Part shown: positions 34,769 through 45,800 of the stretch, piece by piece | How positions within the stretch are numbered: position 1 is the stretch's first letter | How the letters are laid out: each line of letters opens with the position of its first letter | Assembly (NCBI GenBank): GCA_037178855.1 | Contig: JASJZC010000004.1 | Span: 4,402,001-4,466,000, forward strand | Direction: 5' to 3' | DNA: 64,000 nucleotides | From: Oscheius sp. JU75 | Lineage: Eukaryota > Nematoda > Chromadorea > Rhabditida > Rhabditidae | Translations under genes and position numbers: made by a program | The notes under the pieces: model-generated | What the model saw: only the letters and a program-made list of their open reading frames with translations | Told to the model about the DNA's origin: nothing | Databases searched by the model: none

Positions 34769-34899
34769 GTTTTTCGTCTTAATTGGACTCATTTGGTAGA
34801 TTGGCAACATACCTTGTGAGCCTGGTGTTATTCCATAGACGGGAGCCGAAAGGCCCAACACGGCTTCACAAACTGCAAATTGAGTAAGAGAAGTTAATA

Positions 34900-37800
34900 A
34901 AAGGGTCAAGAGAAGGGTTGAGAACGGCTGAGGACTAATAATAGGAGATGTCACGAACACAATCACACAAATTGGATCCCAGTTTTTGAGCGGTGAGAGC
35001 ATCCGACCGGAAGGTACTAAAGAAGCAACGTCTTTTTTAAAGTTGGAGCACAGGGATGAGAGAGTCTTATCGTCTTGCGCAACCAGTCTGATAACTCGGA
35101 GGGAGGGAGTTGAGGAACCGTATCTCTCCTCCCTTACGTCATGGGGCACTGTTGCGATTTGGCCAGTAAAAAAAGGCAGCATGAGACGAACAAAAACAGT
35201 TTATAGACTCGGATTGGGTTTCCATTCCGGGGGCTGCACTTCAGCACGTAGAACTGTGAACTGGAGTTCAATGGGTCAGTGAGTCGAGTTGAAAGTGAGC
35301 AGAAAATAACAACTAAGCTATCCATCAGGTGCAAGCCCGGCAGGCGCCACCCCGGCTGCCACCGGGATCCGCCGCTATTTGTAATGAGCAAAAAGTCAAT
35401 TTGCAACAGGGATCGGGGCATTGAAATCTTTTCCTTGTTAGAATACTTTTGGACAAGTTCTTTCCAAAGGAATTACTGGTTTCTAATTCAAACCGCGACA
35501 AAATTAGAGACTGCGAACGGTGGACTTAACAGTTGGCTGCTTCAAAGGACTTCCGACCGGTGAAAAAACAGATCCTCATTCGCCTCTCAGAGCCCGAAAC
35601 AAACAATCCTCCCCGTTTCCTTATCAGCCTTTTCAGCCAAAAAATGAAGAATTCTGAGCAGATGTCAGTTGCACCCTCGTATCTCACACGTAAACAACAG
35701 CTCTTTGGATTGAGATAAATAGCCTCGCTGTCAGTGGCAGCGGCTCGGGAGAGCTTGTAGATCGGATCGAGATAAAGACAACAAATTTTGGACTGCTTTG
35801 GAACAGCTAATGAAGCGCCGAGTTGTGTAACAAGAGTGGCAGGATCAGCTCGACGCTGCTGCGAGAAACAACTAAATGCTCCAAGGTGCATGCGCGTGAA
35901 AGCTGTAGCAAAAGTTGGCTGTAGGAGGGAAATGTAATGTTCCACAGCTCAAGTAAGCGCCTCGAGATTAATTATTTTAATCAGAGGTGGTGATCGAGGC
36001 ACAGTTTGAAATAGTTCTACAATCGGCATTTGTCAGGAATACTAAGGGATGGTGAGGTTCCACACAACCAAAGGGTCGATCAAATAGTGAGAAAAATACA
36101 ATTAGTATTTCTTCAACAGATACGCTTCAAGGTTGGTAGGAGGAAAATCAAAAATACGGTAAGCATTTAGTCTCGAAGAATTGAAGAGAATAGGAATATA
36201 GGTAGATCGAATATAGATAAATAACAGAAGAGGTAATGGATGCAATGAAAAATAATAGAAGTGTGAAACATTCTTTAGCTCGGTGTAAGGATGAATTATA
36301 CACCGGGAAACAGGGCATAGAATGAATGGAGAGAAGTAAAAAAAAAGGAAGCTAAATTGAGATCTATCTTTGAGTGAAAGAAGGATCGGCAGTAAAGGTT
36401 CTGCTATGATCATAAAAAGTCTAGTCCACACAGTTCAGAAGATCCGGCATGTCTCATATCCTTGGCAAGAGAGCGGGGAGTCAACAGTTATACCATTGGA
36501 GGAAATAAGTAAGGATCTCATTCTTAGAGAAAACTACAAGAGAGTCTGGAATAAACTCTCTCAAGTTCTTGTGCCCTCCTACTACTGCCTCATAAACATA
36601 TGAGTCATGAGGATGCCATTGGTTTAAAACTGCTCACATGATGAGGCTCAAGGGAACAAAAAGAGACAGGTTTTTTTTAAAGAAACCAGTTCTTTATAAG
36701 TGGACTACGGTAGACGCGAGGGAACGCCCTCAAACACAGACCAAAAAAATGTCTAGGCACACATGGCAATTTCCTGCGGGCAAATGTAAGTCTTTCAAAA
36801 TGTGTCTGGAATGAGGAAAAATATTGTCTTGTCAGGTTACGGTAGTTTTTGTTTGTCATTTAGTGGACAAGATCGTAAAAAGTGATTCGGATCCATTAGA
36901 CAGGTGTCCCGTACTGAAATGTGTAAGAGTCGTTTTGTATTTATTGTCGCTCGGTCAGAATTACAGTAGTCTCTTTGTGAAAGAGATTGATAAGCTGTCA
37001 AAGTATTTATCAACCGATTTCGAACCACCAATGTGTCACCCAGTCGAAAACCTTGTGTCGACTACTGAAAGAGTCGTTATACACAGGACATCTGGCTGAC
37101 TCCGGTTGCGTCTTTTGTTTATAAACTGGGGCAAAAGTGCAAAAGGATCGGGTCTCCAGCACTGACCAGCCAGGCGCTCTCTTCTGTTACGAACGTTATG
37201 ATGGATCGTTATGACTGCTGGCAATTGCTAGTAGCCAAACCACAGAGTTTGTCTTCCACATCAGTGGAGGTAGGGAGGGAACCATCGCTTCTCGAAGCTA
37301 GTCTTCAAACCTGGCGATATTTTGTCCTTTTCTGATCGCATTATTTTGGGAGGATGCTACGACCACTGTAAAGGATACCAGACTAGCGATCTTGATCAGC
37401 ATCCTGTTTGTGAAGGACACCATTAGTTCCGAGTGACTTCGAGGAAGGAACAAAAGAATTCACCAGTAAGAAAGAAAAATGTTAGAATGAAAGTACAAAC
37501 AAAGTAATGAGCTTCAATGGATCAATATGTTAAATGAGAAAACTGTTTTAGACGAAGCTAGTGAGCAATAGAACGTAAGGACCAAGCAATGATATGTAAA
37601 GTTCAAACAAGAACAAATTGAAGAGTTTACGACAAAGATTCGCGTGTCAGCATCTGGTCCCAAAGTGTCCAAAGACACCGCAATCAAAAGTGAGAATTTC
37701 CCAGCTGGCGAGTTAAACACTTGTGGGAGGTGTTAGGATAATTTATGCCAACTGATGCCCGATCGATCAATGTGTAAGCTGTGGGAGGGCTTCTTCTTCC

Positions 37801-39110
37801 GACTGCACTTCATCAAAGGATATAATCGTAGTCGAAGAAAACATTTTGGGACGAATCTAAGAGCTGCAACATGATACTTGGCGCCTTCTGGCCAAGCTCA
37901 TCCCAGATACAGCTCTCTTAGTATTCTATTGCAGGCCAGGAAACAGCACACACGCCACCTCTCCTTTTCAGGCTCTTTTTCACATTAATAGGATCAGTAA
38001 GAGTGTCTTATGAAGCCGAGATGAAGCCTGCTCACTCTCTGCAGGTGACAGCTGCCCCATTCGGTTGCGCAACAAGTGGCTCACACTGGGACCAGGGTCA
38101 CTACTACTGGCTAAATAATTTCTACGCATAATTGACTTCCGAAGACAATTGACCAGAGGACAGTCAAAGGATAAAAATAGATTTTTCGTTTGTTATCTAA
38201 AGGTACCTCTAAACAATTTTAAACTCACCTGCCAACGCTGACAGAAGCTTATTCATAGGCAATTGTATGGACTTTGGTACCTGGTAACACCATGTCATTT
38301 CTGGATATTGTATAGTCGAGGAAAGACTGATAGAGTCTGGGAATGAGAACGAAACACAAACAAAACACGGCCGCAGTTACGGTACTGCAATACTTTGGCG
38401 TACCAGCTCCCATGAGATCTCTTGAGCTAACAATACCCAAAACCACAATGAGCTTCGAATACAAAAAAAAACAACAAAAAAACTAAAAGGAAAGGTCAGA
38501 AAGTGAAGAAAGTCCAAAGAGTCAGAGTATAGGGAAGGGTCAGAAAAAACATAAGCGCAGTTAAGACTTGGTTTAATTTGGGAAGGCCAGAGTCTGGATT
38601 AGGAGGAGGCCAAAAAGGACACACGTCCTTCTAACAGCAAGGGGTTGTCTTGTTTATGAAAGCATAAACTGTCGACTGCAAGAGTCTGCCGCGACTAGCG
38701 GACACCACATGCCAGACGTTCTTGGCTGTGGGAGAGTAAACGCTGACTCATTCCTGAGAAAGAGAGAGAGATACTGTAAAGAAGAAACTATGTTTTTTTC
38801 ATAAGGCAAGCAAACAGCTTAGACGAGGTCTCGGCTGTCGAGAAAATGCGTCGTCTGAAATCGGAGCCCGACGTTCCCACTGCGCGGAGCAGACTCAGAG
38901 GGCACAAACACAGATTTCTTAGACTACGTGTAAACGAGCAGAGGAAGAACACCTTACTAGTCACATCTGTCTCGGGGCCATATTTTTCTCGCCTTTAGTA
39001 CACGCAACACGAGCATCTGGAGCTAATGTGCGACGCGCCATGTGTACCAGTTAAGTGGGAGGCTGCAGAGAGTACAGAGCACTACGTTTGTTTTTCTTGT
39101 ATCAACGTAA
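34900..39110. other. Long intergenic stretch with no recognised gene
   Basis: About 4.2 kb between the dig-1-like gene and the MSP-domain gene. The longest frames (35526-35945 minus, 139 codons; 34628-35182 minus) have no recognisable domain and no clear splice context. On the minus strand, 34873-34812 looks like a small exon (acceptor TTTGCAG, donor AG/GTATGT) and could be an upstream exon of the dig-1-like gene. As the 5' flank of a very large gene it may hold its promoter and enhancers, but I cannot point to specific sites. Confidence 0.5.
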
Positions 39111-39133
39111 ATGAGGCTTAATTTTTTGGTTTC

Positions 39134-39972
39134 TTACGGATTCTGGACGTCTGCCCCCTTTTTCTTGATGGCAGTAATCTCCGACGAGAGATGGGCATTG
39201 CGTCGTGAGACCTCGAACATTCGATTCGTCTCCTTGTCCAGTTCCTGCTCGAGCATCTTCACATCGTTGACGGCCTTGGTCAGTTCCTTGCTCCGATTGG
39301 CCTTCTCATCCAGGGCCTTCTGGACCTCGACATCGAGAGCTCGGATTTCGTCGAGAAACTCTCTATGAGCTTCCGGATTGGCAGGCGAGATGGCCGTGAG
39401 AGTCGGTGTCGATTCAGAACTGCCGGTGGTTCGCGTCGTGGCGGGCGATGGACTGGCCAGACTAGTAGTACTGTTGGAGGGTCTCGTCTTGTTGTTCGGA
39501 TCGGGCTCCAGACGCGTCGTGACACGCAGATGCGACACAATACGCTCGTCTTCCCTTTCCCAGATTTCTCCTCGATCGACTTCCTCTTTATCGGCCTTTT
39601 TCATCTCCAGCAAGAACTGATGTCGAGAAGTGTGCTTCGAGCTGTCGATGAGGGTCACCTCGATCAGAGCTGTCTCCTTGTCCGATATGAAGCCTTTGTT
39701 CGGATTAACCAGATAGACCCAAGGCGCGTTGGACAGAATCCGCCAGGCCATGCGACATCCTCCCGTGTTCACAATCTTCAGTTCCTTCTTGCGCTCCTTC
39801 CCCTGTTCCACAAAGAGCAGACTGCGTGGCTCCATCGTCAGCTGTGGGCGTTCTGAATAGTTTCTTTTCTAATAATCATCGGTAACCTACTTGTAGCCGG
39901 AGAAGGGTTCACTGGCGGAGTAGCCAGCGGAGAAACTGCAGGAAGCGGAGTCGAAGAACCCGCCTCCTCCAT
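39134..39972 (-). CDS. MSP-domain protein with C-terminal coiled coil
   Basis: Two exons, 39972-39891 and 39852-39134, joined across a 38-bp intron (phase 1), giving 266 residues. The first ~27 residues are Ser/Pro-rich (SSTPLPAVSPLATPPVNP). Residues about 30-145 form a major-sperm-protein/VAP-type fold (LTMEPRSLLFVEQGKERKKE, LKIVNTGGCRMAWRILSNAP, YLVNPNKGFI). A Ser/Thr/Pro linker follows, then a charged heptad-rich helix (EIRALDVEVQKALDEKANRS, DVKMLEQELDKETNRM). No membrane anchor is seen, so it is not a typical VAP. Such proteins usually act as cytoplasmic scaffolds; the exact role is unknown. A CAG acceptor 15 bp upstream of the ATG would fit trans-splicing. Confidence 0.8.
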
Positions 39973-40275
39973 CGTAGAAGTCGCAACTGATTGTTTTGGC
40001 AAGAAACCTTTGAGTTCAGTGTTGTTCGAAAAGTTTTTGTTATAAGGTTATTGCTAGTTCGTAATTAGTTGATTGCACAGTTAATAGCGACACTATCGTT
40101 CGACTATGAAATTTCCTGGATTTTTTCTCGACTGGATTCGAGGTAAGCTACTGCATTCTCTTCCTTTCGAACACCGCTCTGAAGAGAGACATCGTTCTAC
40201 TAGTAAAGCGCAGTGGTGTCCGCCTGTGGGTCACCACGAACAAAAAGCTGTCATGCCAAGAAGGTGTGTTGTTCA

Positions 40276-40784
40276 GAAAAAATTATTGCCAATATTGGCT
40301 GGCAAGTCAACTTTGAATGCGCTCTAGAACTTTGATGTTGCCAAAATAGTTCTGTCCTTCTTCTCACCTCCTCATTCTTCACACGATCCCGAAGTGTAAT
40401 ACCGAGCATGGTCCTTTCCTGCCGTCGTTGTAGGGCTGCAAGTTTGGCTCGACCCTCTGTGCGAAGACTCCGGATTTCCCATCCATACAGCAAACTTGGG
40501 ACGACGCAGGTCAGGTACACTCGTCGTTTCATCTTCATCGGGACAGTTCTCTTGGTGAGGAAGAGACGGTGGCGATTGAAGGCGGCCCAAGACGCTCCGA
40601 CGGGACAGCTCCTGGTTTTCCGAGGTGCAGGTTACCGAACATCCAAGGTAAACGAAATGCCGCATTAAGCGCAGATCTCCCTCGTAGGCATTGGTCATCG
40701 AGAAGCTTTTGCAATGGTTGTCAACATCAAAGTTCTAGAGCGCATTCAAAGTTGACTTGCCAGCCAATCTTGGCAATAATTTTT
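40276..40784. repeat. Inverted repeat (~62-bp arms) inside the LINE fragment
   Basis: The segment 40276-40338 is the reverse complement of 40722-40784 with about one or two differences (core shared: ttgactggcaagtcaac-type sequence around the VNFECALEL codons). The arms enclose about 380 bp. The right arm belongs to the reverse-transcriptase frame; the left arm is an inverted copy fused to the end of the C-terminal block. Confidence 0.8.
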
Positions 40785-41520
40785 TCCAGTTCAGTCACCA
40801 TCCGCTGCACAGATCTCAGACTCTTCCCGATAAGAACGACATCATCGGCGTAGCGAAGATGAGTCAGCTCACGACCGTTGATGTTGAAACCGATGTCGTC
40901 CCAAGTGAGTTGACGGAAGACGTCTTCGAGTACAGCGTAGAAGAGCAGTAGGGAAAGCACGCATCCTTGACGATCTCCACGCTTGATGTTGACATCCACT
41001 AGCTCTTCGTGCACTTTGATCTTGCAACCAGCATCTCTGTAGACCCTTCGCAGCATCTCGATATAAAGTTGGTCCGTGTCTCTGAAGTGAGTTCCAGACA
41101 GCTTCCCACTCAATGGTGTCGTAGGCTTTCCGGAAATCGACGAACACAAGATAGGGGCCACTTCGGTAACCGGAGGCCTTGTAGGGAGCTGGTAGCACGG
41201 AGATTGGACGGAAGTTGGTCAGGTCTGTGTGATCACCTTTCTTTGGGATGAGGGTGGTAATCGAATCACCGAATTCAGGAAGAACCACATGATGTTAGAG
41301 CATCCGAGTGAAGAGTACGAGAGAGGCACAATCTCCGCTTCCACAGCTCGAAGCTGCATGGTCGTGATGAAGTCATGTCCAGGGGCTGTCCGCATCTTCA
41401 TCCGATGTAGTTGTTTCCAGACTTCCCTCTCGAGTACCGGACAGTGTCAAGAATACTCTCCGACTGTTCTTCAAAAGCGTTCTCCTCTCCTTCTTGGTCA
41501 TTTGCATACTAGACTTAATC
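40276..41520 (-). pseudogene. Broken non-LTR retrotransposon (RTE/LINE-like) reverse transcriptase
   Basis: Pieces of one reverse transcriptase in shifting frames on the minus strand. Near 41.4-41.2 kb: MRTAPGHDFITT, then DSITTLIPKKGDHTDLTNFR and PISVLP. Near 41.17-41.11 kb: YLVFVDFRKAYDTIEWEAVW (palm motif A with its Asp). From 41.1 to 40.73 kb: KIKVHEELVDVNIKRGDRQG and the motif-C box LRYADDVVLIGKS. Near 40.53-40.35 kb, after another shift: VVPSLLYGWEIRSL, then ALQRRQERTMLGITLRDRVK, a conserved C-terminal block of RTE-type elements. No endonuclease domain is visible, so the copy is 5'-truncated as well as frameshifted. Confidence 0.75.
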
Positions 41521-41761
41521 TTTCTATTACTGAATGTTTACATGACGTGGAGGTGGAGGAGAAGCCACAAGACAAAGACGAATCTGCTGCTAAGAATAAA
41601 CGACAATCTCTTGTTTCCAGTGACTCAGTTCATTTCATCAGTTCTGCTTAAGTTCAAGTAGAACAATCGTTGACTTTTTGTTGTCCGTCTACGTCCGTCC
41701 GAAGTGACAGAACATAAATAGCCTCGAGAAAATGCTCAATGCAACTTCCCCTCCCAGTAAG

Positions 41762-41930
41762 TCTGACTTATAAATAGAATTTGGACTACTTTCTGATCTC
41801 ACACTCTAGACATGTGGTCCTCCTGTCCATCAGGGACAGCCGCCTCTCTCATGTCACGATCAAAGATTCCGCCAACTGCCCTAGACCTATTGTTTCCTCC
41901 CAGGGTCCAGTTTACTGGACAGATAAACTG
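41762..41930 (+). promoter_or_regulatory. Candidate promoter elements upstream of the FAR gene: TATA-like box and GATA palindrome
   Basis: A TATA-like sequence (cttataaatag, near 41767-41777) lies about 215 bp before the ATG. At 41908-41930 a perfect 7-bp inverted repeat (cagttta ... taaactg) contains AGATAA, a consensus GATA-factor site. GATA factors drive gut and epidermal genes in nematodes, where FAR proteins are often made. These are pattern matches only. Confidence 0.3.
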
Positions 41931-41989
41931 TTTCTCCTCTCCAATTCTCACAATATAAACAAGCTATTTTCAACAGATACCGTGTTCAG

Positions 41990-42764
41990 ATGAACTCCTC
42001 AGCTCTTATTTTACTCGTAGGAGTCGGTGTCTGTCTCGGGGCTCCTTTCACCAGCGTCAACGATGTTCCCGAACAGTACAGAAGTGGGTTTGACATTGTG
42101 CTGGAAGTTTTTAGAAATCAATACAGACTAGCCACGAAATTACAGACAATTCGTTGGCGGATTCAGTGATGCCCTAATGATACTTCATGTTCAGAGATGA
42201 TCCCGCAGGAGGCCCTCGACTTCCTCTCTGGACTGACTGACAACGACAAGATCGCTCTGAAGGATTGGGCCAAAGGACACGCCGCTTATAGAACTGAGCA
42301 CGAGGCCATTCAATCCCTAAAACTTCGCTCTCCACATCTCGGCGAGAAGGCTGAGAAACTGCACAATCTTGTCAAACAGAAGATAGAGTCCCTTGCTCCA
42401 GAAGCTAGAGCTTTCGCCTCTGAGGTCTGGTTTTTTATCATTTAAGTAGAAAAAAAGTTTTAGATGATTGACCGCATTCGCCGCCTTCAGGCTCAGATTG
42501 TAGCCGGAGAGAAGATTGTCCCGGATGACCTGAAAAAACGAGCAGCCCTCGCTCTTAAAAAGTTTAATGTGAGTGTTCTCTGTGCAAGAAACGTGTTTTC
42601 TCTAGGCACTCTCCCCCTCGGCCAAAGAAGATCTGAACAAACAGTTTCCTATTATCAATGCTGTCATGGAGAGTAAGTCTTGCCCTTTCGGGGAAACCAA
42701 ACAGAATGTTTTAGACGACAAATTCAAGAAGTTGGCCGAGAGCTTCAATGGACCCCTTAACTAA
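41990..42764 (+). CDS. far: Fatty-acid and retinol-binding (FAR) protein
   Basis: Five exons: 41990-42083, 42195-42424, 42464-42568, 42606-42672, 42715-42764. Splice phases agree throughout and give 181 residues, the usual FAR length. Residues 1-18 are a signal peptide (MNSSALILLVGVGVCLGA). The body is helical and charged, with typical family blocks: NDVPEQYR, IPQEALDFLSGLTDNDKIAL, KAEKLHNLVKQKIESLAPEA, ALSPSAKEDLNKQFPIINAV and a C-terminal DKFKKLAESFNG. FAR proteins (Gp-FAR-1 family, found only in nematodes) are secreted and carry fatty acids and retinol; in parasites they also reach host tissue. The gene lies between a LINE relic and the Ecm29-like gene, whose 3' end it faces with 106 bp between stop codons. 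Confidence 0.92.
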
Positions 42765-42870
42765 AGATGTGATACAACTGGATTCAGATAAATAATTTAC
42801 TACACTTTATACAACCCGACAAGAAAGATCACTAGAAGCACAAAACCGGAAGAATTACTTCGACTGCTGT

Positions 42871-45800
42871 TCAGTCCGTTTCCATCTGGAGAGCCGAGTC
42901 CAAACGGTCAGAGAGTCCCGTCTCCTTGGCAGCTCGACTGTTCTGCAAAGCTGCTGTGATGACATCCCAGTTCATCCTGAAGCAGCCACGACGCTCGGCC
43001 ATCTTCATCACAATCTGGAAAGGGGCGTTGCTCTCTCGGAACAAAAAATGACTACCTGTAGAGCCTGAGCAGCAACAGACTTTCTCTGATTGTCACACAT
43101 TTCCTCGGCAACAGTCAAGAGAGACTGGACAAGAGGATCCGAAGAAACTGGAGAGACCAGCTCCCATCTGCTGACCAGAGAGTGGAGTTCGACAAGGACG
43201 TCCTGACGAGCCTTCCAGTACAGATTCGTGTTCGAGACCAAGGAGGCCAATACTTTGATCGGTTCTTCGGCCTCTGCTCTGTTCCTGTAGGCTCCGAGAC
43301 AGGTCGTGAAGGCGACAAGGTTGGTCGAGAGGAACTTGGCAACGAGTGCTTCCTTCTCCAGATTGCTCAAACTGTCGTCTTCCGAATCGGACTTCTCTCT
43401 GGAATAGATTCTTCAATATTAAAAAAAATACAAACAAACGCATTGGGATCGAGAATCTTAGAGACGAGCACCTGAACCTTCTTCTGTAGCCATTGAGCCA
43501 TTTCGGTCGAGGGTGTGTGTTCGGCAAAGGCGGCGCAGGAGGAGAGAGCAAAGGTGACGTAGCTCTTCTTCTTCTTACCAGCTTCTCTCTTCAGAATCTC
43601 GGAGATCTTAACCTTTGTTATAGACATGTCAAATTATCCTTAACCTCGTTCATTCCCACGGTTCCCTTGATCACTGCCAACTGACTGCCACTGGCTACAA
43701 GGATGGAAGAGATGGCCAACAGAATTTTCTCCTTTCCGTCCCAGGTTCTTCCGGAGAGTAGGGGCAGCAGTGAGGAGAGAATCTGGTCCGCATCGGCTCC
43801 GTTGAGATGAAGAGATCCGAGAGACTCGGCCACTCTGGCCAGCATCCGTCCCGCCTGGGCCTTCACAGTCCAGACTTGACTGTTGTGGAGTAGGTCGACA
43901 GCTACGGCGACGACTTCCTTGCGATAGAGAACAAGCGCGCTGCTCGTACTGGGAACCAGTTCTTCCCACAGCTCATTCCACTCCTCGTGACGCTTCTTCG
44001 AGGCATCGTCGCCTTTGATCACTAAATTGTTGTTGTTTAAGTTCGTCAAATCGATAGATTACCTTCCCTGCAAGTCTCGAGGAAGATGTAGGGAAGAATC
44101 TGTGCACCGTGTCCCTGAATAATGTCGGGACAATGGGCCGAGAAGTTCTTCAAGACGTGGAGAGAGGCTTTCTTCGAGTCTTCCGAATCAGAAACGAGAT
44201 TCTTATTCATCAGCCCCATCAACTTGTCCACTGGGCCGGCCGAGACAAATTTAGCCAAGTAGGATAAGGCATTGGCACTGTTCTTTCTGACCGAGGGATT
44301 GCGATCACTCACACCGGGAGCCAATGAAGCGAAGAACTTGTCTGAACAATGGGAATAGTCTAGAAGAGAATAAAACATGCCACAAGACGGCTTGTTGTCT
44401 ATTAGAAGTTGGGGAGCACGGAGAGTCAACTGTGTAATGAATTGGGCAGCAGCAGCTCGTGTACTGACCCCGATACTGGAACGAAGCTGGTCACAGACAC
44501 GGGGCTGCATGGTCTGGAGAGCAGATGAGTCAATCTAAAGCCAGATTCAGTACGCATGCACAAAAATCAAGTTTTACGTATGGCAGAAGGTCGTTGATGG
44601 CAGACATCATCGGAGAAGTTCCTGCAAACTGGGATCTCAGGTCGTCCAGTTGCTCCAATTGGTTGGCGGAAGAGCGCACGGCCATGTAGTTGAGGACGGC
44701 CGATTCGTTGTCACTGATAGCGTCGAGGAAGCAGGGAACAAGAATGTGAAGGAAGCTTTGGAGCTGCTTTCCAGCCGTCTTCGATAGCTCCATCAACAGC
44801 ACAAGACTGAACTCGACTGTGGCCTTGACTGTGCTGTTGACTCCTTTCTCGATAATGATCGGAAGGAAGGTAGTCAAGAAGGCTTCGGCCTTTGCTTTGT
44901 TTGACGTCGTAGCCAGACGAGTGATTAGCTTCCTCAAACTGTCCGCAGTCCTTTCCGCCGCCAGTCGAACGGATTCCTTGATGTCATCTCGGACTCTCAT
45001 CACCGTCTCAAAAAGAGCTGGCAGCTGCGAATGCATATAGGGAGTGTCGTTCGAGTGGAGAAGGTCAGCCAGTGCTAGACACCTGAATATTTCTGTTTGT
45101 CAAAAGTAGAGAATACTTACGATGACTCTCGGACCCGCCATTCCCTGTCGGTCAGCAAAGGGAACAGTTCCTTGGCAATCGGATCAGCATACTCCTCTAT
45201 CACATTCCGTTTTCCAGCTGTCAGCACACTCCAGATCGATTTCATGCTCTGTTGAACTTTCAGATCGGGGTCGTATCGATAGCGGAACAGCTTGGGAGCC
45301 AGTTGACCGAAATAGGGCTGCAGTTCGTCCCTGGCCTGCTCGAGAATCTCTCCAAAACCGAAAGCTGCTCCCTGAAAATGGTATTGTTTATGAGTCAATG
45401 GAACAAGGTACCTTTTTGGCATTCCAGGAGGCATTGTGTTTTGCTAGCTGCATGAACTTGTACAGGAGATCGGGTTGATTGAGATCGGTGGCTAGGCTGC
45501 ACAGCTCCTTGTATGTGGTCAGATTGGATCCGTCAGGAGCTTTTCCAAGCATGTTATCCTTGAAGACGACGGTGTCGTTCTGGACCTTCACACTGCTAGT
45601 TCGACCTTCGCCCAATGCTGACATCAGATCGCCAATGAGAAGTTTCTTCTCTTCAGGACCGGCCATCTGGTACACGAGTCCCATCCCTTTCGAGGCAATG
45701 TCCTGGGTGAAGTCTGGAACAGTCTTATTAGAAAGTGAGAGAAACAGAACTGACCATCATTCTCTGTCAATGCCTCAGCGAAGGCCGTCTGAATCTGGGT

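Noticed and set aside
34628-35182. 184-codon minus-strand frame as an independent membrane protein gene
   Set aside because: It has hydrophobic parts but crosses likely splice sites at 34873, 34812 and 34702. I keep only the signal-peptide part as a tentative exon.
35526-35945. 139-codon minus-strand frame in the intergenic stretch
   Set aside because: No domain, no signal peptide, odd composition and no splice context.
39365-39856. 163-codon plus-strand frame opposite the MSP-domain gene
   Set aside because: Antisense shadow of an exon with a recognisable MSP fold.
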